Under the pieces are notes generated by a model, which ran no database searches, had not been told where the DNA came from, and was given only the letters and a program-made list of their open reading frames with translations. From NCBI GenBank assembly GCA_947561395.2, contig OX387189.1, forward strand, positions 19,530,329-19,594,328: a stretch of 64,000 bases of DNA, in the 5' to 3' direction. Of this stretch, positions 10,691-22,607 are shown in pieces (positions within the stretch are counted from its first letter, which is position 1; the number at the start of each line of letters is the position of its first letter). A program made the position numbers and the translations under genes. This stretch comes from Buxus sempervirens. Taxonomy: Eukaryota > Streptophyta > Magnoliopsida > Buxales > Buxaceae.

Positions 10691-12890
10691 TTTTGTTATT
10701 TTGAGAATTTAACCTAGTTTTCAATTCTAAATGATTTTTAAGTAAATCTAACACATGTAAAGATAATAATTGGGTGTTTATAAGTGGTTTTCACTTATAA
10801 AGTATTTTACAAAAAATTTAGAACATTTTTGGCACATTCCACTAAAAAGCTCGTGATTTGGTTCTAAAGAGTAAATTGGTTCTTACAATTACTTTTACTT
10901 ACATTGTTTGGTTTCTACACTTGTAAAGGAATGTTTTAAATATGATTTGAATTTGTAAAAGTAAGGTTGAGAACTCTTATCATGATTTGTCAAGACTCTT
11001 GGTTTATGGTTTGTTTGGCAGTGGATGGAGAAATCCACTTGGCATATGACATGGTTTGGCAGTGGATGGGGAATTCCACTTAACCCTGGTTTGTGCATTG
11101 AAGCACTTTGGTTTTAGTAAAAGATTCGATTGGTTTTGTTTGAGTGTGAGTTGTCTAATTGGGCAATGTACTTTATATGAATCCATAGTTAGTCTAGTAA
11201 GTGCATTAGTGTTAGCTTTTTAGCCTAAGGCACTTGTCCATACTGCTTTCCGTTGTGGGGTATCAACGAGGCCCTCTTGGGGTATAGAGGAATTGCGGCA
11301 ACACTCCCGCCATGGGGAATTGGTGGGGAGAGGGTTGTCACTTGCCAGCCCATACGTGGGTGCTCTGCTTGCTGAGTTGTCCCTAGCTAGGCTTCTCTCT
11401 GTAAATCATATAGGTGGCAAATAGATATGGGTCATTAACCTGATTTAGAGACACACTAATCCAAGAGTCCTAACAAGACATGCCAGTAAATGATTGTTTT
11501 TGTTGAATTGGTTTCATGTATAATCCGACGGAGTTGTTTTGGTTTACATTTGGTACTTTATATTTGAGCATGCTATCATGATGTTATAAAACTGCATAAA
11601 CTGTTTCTATTCATGCATTTTGCTGCTTACTGAGACTTTAGTCTCACGCGTGTTTTTGTTTTACCAGTTTTATTTTCAAATCCTCCTATGAGCCACACAT
11701 TGGGGCAGAGTTTGAAGGAGAGCCTGAGTATAGACCTGAGGAAAACTACCATCCATAGTATGGTTCTCTTTATATCACTTGTATTTATTCTCGTGCAAAT
11801 TGTAAATGAGATGTGTATGGATTCATTTTGGACATATTATACTTAGGAGTTATTTTTGGACTATGATTTTTGTATATGAATGTACATATGAGAGAGATAG
11901 ATTGTGAGCATTTAGTTGCCTTTTGTATAGACATGTTTCATATCTTGAGGTTATTATACAGGTGACTTTTTGCTAAATAGGATTCACCATGCTTCGTATT
12001 CTTATGCACTCTGCTAATTACTATGTAATTTCCCATGTTGTGTAAATTAGGTTCTTGTGGGCCCATAAGTAAGGCTCAGGGACAGGTCGGTGCCGTGATA
12101 AGGTAGGCCCGGTTCTGGGGCGCTACATCGCCCACTTGTAATTCAATTATGTGGCATTTAGCAATATGGGTGTACTCCCTCAATCTGTGTACTCAGTAGA
12201 AAAAGTATGATGATAATAGGATTTCAATGATATTTGTGTAGATTGTTGATAACTTACCTATGTGATTTTGGGTTAAGATAGATGCTAGTATATTTGGACA
12301 CGTAGTGATATTATTACTTGAATTGTATAATGGTTTCATGATTATAATTGTGATATGTCTGTGTTATTGTGATTCTCTTTTGGTTTCGTGTTCTCGGTTT
12401 TAGACCCTCGTGTAACTCGCAAAGCATGCTTTCTTTGGATTATAAATATACTGTTTTTCTTGCATGGCTACTTGCTGAGATTTTATATTTCATATCGTTT
12501 TATCGGTTTTGTTTTTAGATTTTCCTGATGAGGACATACTAGCTGGGTTAGAGCCGCTGGGTTGATTCATTTGGGTGAGGAGAATACTACTTAATTATGT
12601 AGGATTTTAGGTTTTAATTTCAAAAAAAAAAAGTATTATGAAGTTGATTTATTAGTTGGAATTGCAAACTTAAAGATGACCTTTGTTACCAAACTTTTAG
12701 TTTTAAGAATGCTGCTATTAGATTGGATATTCTTGTTCTGTTCATCCTTTAATTAAGACTTAAATTGATCGCGTACTCTGCTTAATCCTCTATCTTTTAT
12801 ACCTTGTTCCTAATTGTTTTGTTATCATTCATTTAATGCCCTGATCCGTGTTGGGAAGAAAAAAAAAACACCCAAATCTAGGGCATTACA

Positions 12891-13254
12891 CTTGGAGAGG
12901 ACGAGCCAATTGGAGTAAATACTACAGAGGGTTCAACAGATGATATAGAAGATCATGTCACTATTCCTTAGTTCATTCTTGTTTATGTTTTGATAGAAGA
13001 ATGGTTTAGGAGTTCTTTCCTTTACATTAGGATTTAGATGGAAATTTTGAATAGTTAGTTCACCTTTACAAATCCAGATCTGATGTATATAAAGTTTGGA
13101 GTTTATTTTGAAGATTTCTGCTATTATTTGAAGGAATAAAGTAGTTAAACATTTTAGCGTATTCTGATGGAATTTATTTTTGTTTTGGTCCACAATACTA
13201 ACACTTCAGGTTTGAATAATTATTCATTAATTGCTCTAGATCCAAAGCGTTAAA
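12891..13254. other. Short coding-like tail, otherwise no features
   Basis: From 12895 a plus frame reads GEDEPIGVNTTEGSTDDIED then HVTIP and a stop near 12971. Its acidic composition differs from the AT-rich neighbours and looks like the C-terminus of an old transposon or gene fragment, family unknown. The rest shows nothing. Confidence 0.3.
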
Positions 13255-13516
13255 ATGATGATGTGTGGGGAGTGGTGGTGGTGATGGTGGGTGAGTGGGT
13301 GGGTGGGTGGTGGGGTGGTAATGGGAGTGGTGGTGGAGTGATGGGCAAGGGTGGGTTCGTGGGTGGCGGTGGGCGATGGTGAGGTGACGGTGGTGCGTGG
13401 TGATGGGATGATGGGCGGTGGTAGGTGGTGGTGGTGTTGGGGTGGTGGGCGGTGACAGGGTGGAGGTGGTGGGCTGGTAGGATAGTGGTGAGTGATGGCG
13501 GTGATGGGTGGTAACA
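13255..13516. repeat. G-rich (GGTGGT/GGGTGGGT) minisatellite
   Basis: Nearly pure G/T with GGTGG, GATGG and GGGTGGG units on plus. The segment near 13287-13316 has at least four close runs of three G, fitting the quadruplex pattern. The minus-strand Pro/His-rich frames over it are repeat artefacts. Confidence 0.85.
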
Positions 13517-14050
13517 TTTAAAATAGACTTTAAATGTTCTTATATGTTTGATATATAAACTAGTTACATAATTAAAATGATACCAATCGAACCGACCTTT
13601 CCATGAAGTAAATACTAGCATATTATATATTGAAAATTTAATTGCTAAATAAAAACTATAAAGTAGTTCAAAATATCTTAAATATGAAACTTACAAAAAG
13701 ATAGCTCCACAAAGGATAATTAGTCCTATAAGTACTACACTACTACCTAGTAACATATATTTAAGGTTGTTAAAAAAGAATTATACTTATTAATAAATCA
13801 ATATTTGGAGAAAAAAAATTAAACAACTTAAGCAGACAAAGAACTTTGTTTAGTAAGCAACATACTTTGAATGTGTGTTATCAAACTTTTCAAGTTGAAG
13901 TCTTTTATTTAATGTTTTATTATTATTCCCTAACTAAAGAGCATACTATTTATATTCAATTGAGTGTTTTCGTGACAGAGCATGTAACATTGTGAGATAT
14001 TTAGGTGCAAACATATCGAAATAAGCATTTCTCTGAACTTTCACACAATT
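13517..14050. other. Intron sequence, nothing recognised
   Basis: AT-rich, no open frame, repeat or transposon end recognised. Confidence 0.5.
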
Positions 14051-14055
14051 ATACT

Positions 14056-15921
14056 TGTAATATCCTATAATTTTATTTGTGTAGTTTAGTGTTAATGAAG
14101 AGGGCATTATAGTCTTTTGTGTCTTTATTTTGTGTATTTTGATTGACCAATAAGGTTATTTTATTTCAGTTTGAATTAGTGTATGCGTTGGAGAGATTTG
14201 ATTAGTTTTGTAGTTGTGTTAGGTGGTATGACGCTATACCGAATCAAGGAAAGTTTATATAAACCCAACCAGGCGGGTGAGGGTTTATATGATCGTATGT
14301 GAAGCTAGTTGAAGAAAGAGGAGAGCTTTAATTCCAACAGCAAGAGTGAAGAAGAAAAAAAGGAAAAAGAGGTAAGGGAGTCTTACTAAATTAAATGATT
14401 GTGCAGTGAACTATTTGGTGAATCTATTGCTGATACTTCATCTCTATTTGATGGATTGTACTTCCTTAGAAATGCTTAATAATCTGTTGAAAAGTTAGAC
14501 AAGTATCTTAAGTGGTTGTGTAGAATTTCTCGTTTTGAATACTTGTCGGTATTAATTGAGAAATATGCAAATAAAATTGTATATGGTTGTTGAATGCAAA
14601 ATTCATGCTTGTCTCCTTGTTTGTGTGACTGAAATCAACTCTGTAAAAATAATCGTGGTGCACGATTAATTGTTAGACCATTTTGTTGTTTATAATTGTC
14701 ATGAATTTAATGGTGCATAATTACCCTGTTATTTTATTATTCCTTGAGCATGAAATAAAGATGTAAAGCATGTAACTATGATATCATTCTATGGCATCTG
14801 TTGTGCTTTATGAATTGTAAAATGTTAATTAAGTTGATGATTAATTAGAATGATAACTGCCTAGTGGTCATGCATGATATTGCATCACCTGATGTAATGG
14901 GGTTTTCGACGTAACCTGATAGAGGGCATGGCTCTGTCTAGGGATGTCAGGATGTGACTCCAAATGAGTTAACACCCAAGTTTCTCTAGAAAATAGAAGG
15001 GGAAAAGAAATAGTACCCTTGGGGTAGAAAGACCCCTAAACCCTGTGAATGGACACACAGGATGTGATTGAGGAGTGCTCCCACAACCTCCAGCTAGCCA
15101 TAATCAACCTGGTTGTATAATCAGTCCCAGACCACTGTTGGAGGGTAAAGTGACTGACTTCTCTGTGAGGTCCCACACCACTGCCTAGTCAGAAGGAGCA
15201 TGGATTGTACACGAGGGGTAAAGGGAAAACCTCCGCTTTCCCCATCATATCAGACATGGACAATGCGAGCATGGAAAGCATGACATACATGCATTGCATA
15301 TTTGATTGATATATGTATTTGATTATAACCTATTAATCATGTTACCTAATATGACATGGTGAGTTGTGATGAAATATTCTGCTGATAGTACATGAGATAT
15401 ATACATAATTGAATTGTACATGTGTTTGCTATTAGTGGGGTTACATGCATTGCATATTTGACTGAGATTGATATCTTGTTATAGTTGTTATCCATGATAC
15501 TCAACATAACTTGCTGAAATGTGATGAGATATCTTGAATGCACTACATAATCACTATACCTGATTGTATTGATTGCATGATTGTGATTTAGTGGGATTTC
15601 CTTACTAGGCTGTGAGCTCATGACACCATTTAACATTTCAGGTTAAAGGTTGGCTGAGAACCTCACCAGTGAAGCTGAAAAAGTGTTAGAGTGAGAAAGG
15701 AACTTGTAAACTTATGTATCTTAGTCTTTTAAATTTCTGTTTTGTAAATATTGTGAGAATAGTAGAGGTTACTTTGTCTTTGGTGCACAACTTGTCTCCA
15801 TGTTCCGTTGTAATGTATTATTGTACTCAGATGGTTAGTGTGGGAAAGCCAATACCTATCGAGATAATGTGGTGACTGTTATATCATTGATTAATTTTAA
15901 TTAATTAAAGGGGATGTGACA
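14056..15921 (+). mobile_element. Solo LTR, 1.87 kb, perfect ATACT target duplication
   Basis: Begins TGTAATATCCTATAATTTT and ends AGGGGATGTGACA. ATACT is present at 14051-14055 and 15922-15926. The start is shared with the 5689 block. Interior is non-coding with an A/G-rich leader at about 14310-14370. The full element's interior and second LTR have been lost, presumably by LTR-LTR recombination. The intact duplication suggests a younger or better preserved insertion than the one at 9177. Confidence 0.88.
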
Positions 15922-16129
15922 ATACTTCCTTCAGTATCTTGTGCAATATTTCCATTTCCTTCCATATTGATAAAACTTGAGTATTTTATAACCATACACG
16001 ATTGCCTTGCAAGTGTTCTTGCATAGAAATGGAGAAACACAAGTAAAGAAGCTAGTCCAAGAAAGTAGGATTCACCCAGCTACTTGCAGTTGCAACATAG
16101 GAACATATGAATGCAAAGATCGGAGTTAG

Positions 16130-17555
16130 TAAATGTGGAAAATAACGAAAATTAATGTAATGTGTCAATAGGATACTAAAACATAAGACAACAACAAAAA
16201 GGTAGATGAGTATAAACACTAGTACACATGGAAAGGTTACAAAAGAAATGGTGAAAGAATTATTGAAAAGACTTCAAGGATATTCGTATAGGTTTTCAAA
16301 GAATTAAAAAAGTTAACCATTAAATCAGTTTTAGGACAAATGATTCCTAATACCATTAGTTTCTATTCAACTCAACTAAGGTTAAAAGAAAACACTCAAA
16401 CAATTAAAGGTAGAAATGGATGCTTCATATGAAATAATGCTTGATGAAAAAAAATATTTATACGCAGGGATTTAAATGATCATGTTGGAGAGGAGAATAA
16501 CGAATAAGAAGGAATATGTAAGGGATGAAGCTTTGGTACAAGGAAATCGGAAAAGCAATTCTTAAGTTTGCAATAGCTTATGATTTTACATTAGCAAATA
16601 TGGTCATCTAAAATAATAATCTTCAAGGTTGAAACAAACTGGAGTAAAATTTACTTTTCCATTGTTGGGACATACAACTTAGGAACTTACATAGACTGCA
16701 AATTGATTCTAGGATAAATTCTTGTTTCATGACACAAGTTGGGAGCAATAAATATATTACTTGCTTCAAGATATAAGTTGATTTAGAGCTTATTGTAAAC
16801 ACTTTATTCGTTAATATATTACTCAACCTCCAAAAAAATTTGGTGGCAATAAATGCTTGCACTAGGAGTTGGAAGAGGAGAAAAAGGATATTTAAAATAA
16901 TCCAAAAATAAAATAGTGAACCTCAAAAAAGAAATTACTAGGGCTGAAAGATGAACTAATGAAAGAGCAAGCATAAGATTTAAAAACAAATCAACACAAA
17001 TGAGGGATTAAATGCCAATTTCAATAAAAGAATGAGAAGATAGTTCTTAATGGAATATAGGAGAAAAATTGAATCCCAAAAGAAACTTGGAAGCAAAATG
17101 ATAATGGTCAAAGGATGTTAAAAGTATTTATTTTCAAACTCGGCAAAGAATTAAGAAACAAGAAAAATCATAGAAACATAGAATCGTTTCCAAACAAGCA
17201 CATGATAGCCTAGACAAGCTAGCTACAAAAAGGGAGTGAGAATAAATCTACAAATACTTGTGCTTTCCAAAGTTTTCTTGTTTCTTAAAGCGAGAAGAAG
17301 CAACAGATTGAGATAAACTCGCAATGGGAATTGAGAACCTTAGTAAGAGATAAGGTTGTCAAAGAAACATAAAGATAATATGTCCAAAAATCATTAAATG
17401 ATAAAGGTACCAAGACATTTGTTTTTAGTGCAAATATGGCAATTGGACAATCAAGAAAAACTTTAATATATTTGTAGGATTAAGGTTTTCAAAGGGAAAA
17501 GACCTTTACACAAGATGATAACTAGAAAAACTTTAGCACTAAATGGTATTCCAAT
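16130..17555 (+). mobile_element. RTE-type LINE, 5' half (endonuclease to start of RT)
   Basis: Conceptual translation in shifting frames matches the plant RTE protein: a VMCQ..TK segment (endonuclease start), KKVDEYKH.YTWKG, RRDLNDHVG (catalytic GDLNGHVG in family), ILKFAIAYDFTLANM, HDSLDKLATKRE, and at the right edge LNGIPIS. The family encodes an apurinic-type endonuclease plus reverse transcriptase in a single ORF. This copy has many stops and frameshifts. It is interrupted at 17555 by a hAT element and resumes at 22600. It lies antisense to the ABC1K gene. Confidence 0.8.
17548..17555. repeat. Left target duplication of the hAT element (ATTCCAAT)
   Basis: ATTCCAAT here is repeated exactly at 22600-22607. 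Eight bases is the hAT superfamily duplication length, and the two copies rejoin the RTE protein GIPIE..W region. Confidence 0.92.
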
Positions 17556-17902
17556 CAGTGTTTACAGTTGGATATTTTTGAAGTAGCGACATGTTTCACG
17601 ACTGAAATATCACTTTACTACATCTTTGGCGACATGCTGATGCATTTCATTGAAACGCTTTTTTTTTTTTTTTTTTTGAACTTTTTTTCTCGCATACGTG
17701 CGACCAAATCTCCACCATTTGCTACCAAATCTCTCCTAAACCTCTTCCAATCTCAAGATTTTGGTTGTAGGACCACATTACACACGATTTGGAGTGGCAT
17801 TTGGTGTCCTAAGAGAACACGTTTGATACTAAAGAAGGAAAAACGTATATTTCTTCAACTTTAAAGCCTTAAAGTTAATAGAATAAGGTATATAATGTAG
17901 GA

Positions 17903-17925
17903 ACACCCGATCTATCGATGGGTGT
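17903..17925. repeat. Conserved imperfect palindrome in hAT leader
   Basis: ACACCCGATCTATCGATGGG then TGT forms an inverted repeat (ACACCC against GGGTGT with partly pairing centre). The same motif occurs twice in copy B at 57429-57453 and 57581-57605, with flanks of copy B's second motif also conserved. Confidence 0.75.
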
Positions 17926-18670
17926 CGTCACCTATAATTAATTTTTATGAAAATTAATTTTTTTTAATTATTTGTCACAAAAATAGATTAAAAATAAAGA
18001 AAAATGTATAAAAACGCAACAAATAATGTTATAAATTAGTAAAAATTACTATGAATTATAATGATAATATCATGTTTTATTTTGTTATTATATTTGTATG
18101 CTTTACAGAGTTCTAAATTACTTTGTATATGTTGATATATAACTATTTAAATAATATAAATACTATATGCACAATGAAAAATTCGAAACCTAACAAAAAA
18201 TAATGAAAATTTGATTTAAAAAAAATAGTTACAATTCGACAATTATTTAATTATATAATATTATACAATAAAAGTGTGATGAAAAATAAAGAAATTAATA
18301 TAAATTTATTTATAAATCTGTAAAAATATATAAAAATGACAATATATTGCAATAAAAATTATAAAAACTTGAGGGCATGAAATTTATGACTATATGTTTT
18401 TTTATTAACAATATAATTAAATAAAATATTAAAAATGTAAAAAAATTTTAAAAATTACAAAAAAATTTGTTCAATCAATTGAAATAAGTTATGAACTATC
18501 TATAAATTATTTGGTATTTAAAAGTTTAAAAAATATGAAATTATGTTTACAATGTCTTACTAATTTGTTTTGTAATGTATCTAATTAAGCTATTGCTAGT
18601 ATTTTATTTGTTTGTTGTGCAAGTCTCCATCACATTGTTTGTGATTGTTACTTCAGTGTATTGATCTGAT

Positions 18671-21600
18671 ATGGCTTCTAGTAGTGAAGATGATCAGTAA
18701 GGTCGTAGCCTAGATATTAGCTGGAACCACTGTAAGAAAGTGGATAGGGACAAAAACAAAACCAAATGCAATTACTGTGGCCAGAGATTTAAGGGTGGTG
18801 GGATCTCATGGCTAAAGCAACACTTAGCACATGACTACAAAAACGTCGTAAACTGTCCAAAAGTGCCCAAGAAGTGGAAAAGCATATGAGAGATCATCTA
18901 CAGACTGGAACGACTGGTCATCATGAGATGGTCATAGGGGATGAGATCAGGCGTAGGCTAGGGGAGTCAGTACGACCACTTGCTGGGGCTAAGGATTCCG
19001 ACGACAACATTGTCTACCTGGCTGATGTGGACACTGAGGCAGAGAAGGCCATATATCGAGCCACCATTCGAGCTTCTTTACAGTCAAAGTACGAGAGGAG
19101 GGAGAGCCAGAGATCAGGCTTTGACAGGGATAGTTACACTGAAGGTGACCATGATACTGGTGCTAAAGGTTCTGGGCATAGAGCTAAGCAGGGTTCAGAT
19201 CTCGTAAGTTAAGGTGGATACAGAATACGAGAATACCGGACTATCCTACAGAGCCCTCGTTATATCGTTATTCTAGATCGAAATAGAAGAGACTGAGGGA
19301 TGTTTGGAGTAAAGGATTACTAAGGAAGAGAATGGGAAAGTACATATCAAAATTCTTCATCTTCAATCACATCCTAGCAAATGCAGCGACATCTCCTTAC
19401 TTCATTAAATTATCAACACTATTCAGGAGGTGAGCCCAGGAGTCCAACCCCTACACCCCGTGAGATTATGGGCAAATATCTAGATGATGAGAAAAGGGAG
19501 ATAAGAGATTTTATTGCCTCCCTACGACCACATTGGGAGAAGTTTGGGGTGAGTATCATGTGTGATGGTTGGACCAGTCCTAGACTGTCCATCATCAACT
19601 TCATGGTATACTGTAGAGGCAATGCAGTATTCTTGAAGTAGGTTGACGCATCTAATAAAATCAAGGATGCGAATTATATAGCAAAACCACTTGAGAGTGT
19701 CATAGCTGAGGTCAGTGTACAGCACGTGGTTCAAATTGTCACAGACAACGGTAGTAACTTCAAGAAGACCAGCCTAAAGCTACAGTAGAAGTATGGTTTA
19801 TATCAGATGCCGTGTACAGCTCATTGCATCGACTTGATGTTCGAGTCAATTTCACAGAGGAGTAGTGTAGTCATTGTTTTACGAGATGAATGAGCCTTGA
19901 CGACATTTGTCTACAACCACAACTTTGTACTGGAAAAGATAAAAAAGATATGTGATGTAGACATAGTCCGGCCGGGTATTACTAGATTCCACACGAACTA
20001 CATTGCCTTGGAGATCTTTTGAAGCACTTGCAAGGATTGAGTACACTCTTCACTAGTGTTGATTGGTCTAATTGCTCTCATAGCAGCACGAAGGCGGGCA
20101 GGAGAGTCGAGGAAATTGTATTATCTAGTGCATTTTGGGATAGAGTCTGAGACCTTATGGGATATTTGGAGCCTATATAGCGTGTATTGTGGATGGTTGA
20201 TACGGATGCCTATCCCATGATAGGGTCCACATATGACTGTACGAGAGTCATGAAGACCTCGATAAAGGTTGCAGCACCTCAATCATACAAATGAGTGCAG
20301 AATATTGTTGACGACAGATGGACCAAGACTTCGGAACATCCCTTACATTTAGCTGGTAAGTATGAATATATTTATGTTATTATACTATAGTTTGTCACTT
20401 GTTATTATAATAAAATTTTCTTTTACCTATCCATACAGCATACTATCTGAACCCCAAGAATCACTATAAGAACCAGCTTGGCACGCATCCTGAATTGTGT
20501 AGCGCCGTGCATGAGGTATTTATGGAGTTGGACCTTCGTTCTAATGCGGTTAGTATGTTCAGAAATGAGGTAGGATTAGGAAAAGGATACTTGTTAAATA
20601 TAAGTCCACATTGTAATGTCATTTTATCTAAATTTTTCAATAGAATCAATACTAACATTTAATTTCAGTTTTCCCAGTTGATATTATTTAAAGATGCGAT
20701 GGGGTCATTTGAATTGACTACAGCGATTGCATCAAGGGACACGATGATGCCGTCTATATAACTTCATAACTCTTAAAGTCATAAGTCTATAACTTTATAC
20801 ACTTCTATTTTCTAATAAACTATTATTTTTTTCAAATCAAAGGTGAATGGCGGGCGATGTACGTGTACAATGCGCCTACATTGCACAAGTTAACTACTAG
20901 GGTCCTAGCTTAGACCGCCTCTTCTTCTAGGTGTGAGCGGAATTGGAGCACATTTGCTCTTATTCATACGAAGCAGAGGAACAGATTGGTGTATGAGAGA
21001 TTGCAGAAGCTCATCTTCTGCCATTATAACATGAAGCTACAGACAAAGCAACTACAAATTGAGCATCGTATACGATCATCAAGGATCCTCTGTAGGTGAT
21101 ATTTAGCAACAAGATTGACGAAGAAGATCCATTTGTAAAGTGGGTTAGATGTGCTAAGATGGACCAGCCAGATGGTAAACCTAGCCTAGTCATCGCCTAT
21201 GCATCGACAAATCTAGGCATAGATGTCAATGCTGTCATGGAGGCAGAGAGGGGTGAGGGCAGTAGAGACTCATTAGATCGATCACTTAGAGTTGTTCCTC
21301 CCTCAGTTTCAACAACCCCAACCTTATCTTCAAGCCCACATGATGATGAGTCATCTGATGATGATGATGATAGTGATGGTAATGAGTCAGATGATGATGA
21401 TGATGACGACAATAACGACGACGATGGAGGAGATGATGATGCCCAAGGTGGTGTTACTAGAGGTAGTGCCTCGGGTTTAAGTGCGTTCACTGGAGAGGCA
21501 AGGTACGATCATGCCATGCAGGACCGAGACCATGGGTTCAAGAGATACAATGATGGTAGTGGTCATAACACTAGTACGACACACATTTCAAAGGAGGGGC

Positions 21601-22073
21601 AAAGGAAAGCAGCAGCAGCATACTGGAGTGCACGACGACGAGTCCTCCATAGCTCAGAGTTTTTGATAACTAGATATTAGATCAAGTTTATCTTATGGGG
21701 ACCACTATCCACAGCAAGGCCACGGATATTATGGTTCATATTATTATCCTCAACAGCCTAGCCCAGCAGAGTCTTCAAATATCCGTAGCTATGGGTCCTA
21801 CGGATACCTATTCCTGACTTACAGCAAATGCAGACTGCTCATCCATTTAGGTTCTTTCCAGTGAACCTATATCCATATGGATAATACGCCACACCGGGTG
21901 GAGTGATGCTTGCTGGATACGGCGTTGTTACTTATCCCACCACCACCGCCTCAACCAAAGCTAGAGTCAGATCCACAGCCAGATAGCTTGTGCAGTTATT
22001 ATCTTGACTTCCCTCTCGTTGGTATTATTGGACACACGTCTCGGGAGCAATATGAGTACCATGTTAGGTTGTA
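18671..22073 (+). pseudogene. hAT transposase pseudogene A (BED finger, DUF659, dimerisation domain)
   Basis: The probable start ATG at 18671 gives MASSSEDDQ. A BED-type zinc finger follows (WNHCKKV, CNYCGQRFKGGG, WLKQHLAHDYKNV). Next comes a charged linker, then a DUF659 segment at about 19440-19840 (PREIMGKYLDDEKREIRDF, LRPHWEKFGV, MCDGWTSPRLSIINFMVYC, VQIVTDNGSNFKK). The C-terminal hAT dimerisation domain follows near 20930-21090 (CERNWSTFALIHTKQRNRL), then an acidic Asp-rich stretch (21340-21450) and a Tyr/Gln/Pro-rich tail. An intron at 20356-20438 (GGTAAG...ACAG) sits in the same codon as in copy B. Several stops and frameshifts break it, for example TAA after DDQ and TAG near 19640. 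It acts, when intact, by cutting out and reinserting the element. Confidence 0.9.
20356..20438 (+). other. Intron of hAT transposase A
   Basis: Donor CTG followed by GTAAGT, acceptor CATACAG, joining LHLA to AYYLNPKNHY. Copy B has its intron at the identical place (59736-59831). Confidence 0.8.
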
Positions 22074-22607
22074 AAAGTCTACAAAAAAGATTCCATGTAT
22101 AGGATGTCATGGAAGCAATTTTGCCACTGCATTGGCGAGCAGGCAGGGTTCAAGCCTCTTATGTCCCAGTCGGGTTGTGACTCCTTCCATTCTTGATGGC
22201 ATCATTCATTATTGTATGTAACTATGTAGTACGTATGAATTGAATGCTACGGTTGTTAACTTTGTTACTCTTTGCATCCTTATGCATTAATTGCCCTTTA
22301 GTTTTAGTTATTAAGTATTAACTTATTAAATTTACATTTCATATTCTGTAACACTATACTATGCATAATTTTACCACTTATTCAATGATTATTTGCACAT
22401 GTACTTATGTTATTCATGTATTATAACCTTATAATCATCTTATTTACCAATTGTCTTTGATTTTCAACCAAAAAAACAAAAAAAAATTCCATTTCTGTCA
22501 ATATTTTGCGGCGTACCAACGAAATTATGATAGTTCCGTTGAAACGCTAGTTTTTTTCAAGGCCTAACGCGCCCATCGGCACTGATATTGAAAACCTTGA
22601 TTCCAAT

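Larger units (their letters stand above)
9177..12127 (+). mobile_element. Solo LTR, about 2.95 kb, target duplication TCACC/TCGCC
   Basis: Begins TGTAAAATCCCAAACC and ends TGGGGCGCTACA. Flanks are TCACC (9172-9176) and TCGCC (12128-12132), a 5-bp duplication with one change. The host sequence is itself a tandem repeat: an uninterrupted copy at 9031-9083 (GACCGGTATCGGC ... CTTGTAATTCGATTAAGT) shows the pre-insertion order, and the two sides of the LTR match its two halves. No coding sequence inside. A TATAAAAG-like box near 9830 and an A/G-rich leader follow LTR layout. Family not assignable; probably Ty3/Gypsy by its ends. The single TSD change suggests an old insertion. Confidence 0.8.
5689..12890 (+). 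mobile_element. Large LTR-like block, split by an inner solo LTR
   Basis: Starts TGTAATATCCTGAATTTTTGG-like at 5689 and could end CTAGGGCATTACA at 12890, both typical of this genome's LTRs (TG...CA). Minus the inner insertion it would be about 4.2 kb. It has no coding sequence and carries LTR-like zones: an A/G-rich segment at 6.6-6.8 kb, short CGCTCGA/TCGAGCG inverted modules at 7.28-7.45 kb, and tandem repeats at 8.8-9.17 kb. Flanking 5-mers (AAGAT, CTTGG) do not match, so it is either not one simple solo LTR or its ends are recombined. A fossil. Confidence 0.4.
17556..22599 (+). mobile_element. hAT DNA transposon (copy A), 5.04 kb, degenerate
   Basis: Starts CAGTGTTTACAGTTGG and ends GATATTGAAAACCTTG. 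The two ends match as imperfect inverted repeats (10 of 14 bases in the outermost part), and CAGTG is the usual hAT start. The exact 8-bp duplication ATTCCAAT and rejoined RTE sequence on both sides fix the boundaries. Inside is one transposase pseudogene in the same orientation. About 1.1 kb of AT-rich leader precedes it. The homologous copy B lies at 56929-61850 and a left-end fragment C at 29256-29652. Confidence 0.92.

Noticed and set aside
13236-13621. Pro/His-rich minus-strand open frames of 93 and 123 codons
   Set aside because: Direct products of the GGTGGT minisatellite; no conserved sequence or start context.
21292-21680. Asp-rich and Met-rich frames as separate genes
   Set aside because: They are the acidic region of the hAT transposase and its shifted frames over GATGAT repeats.
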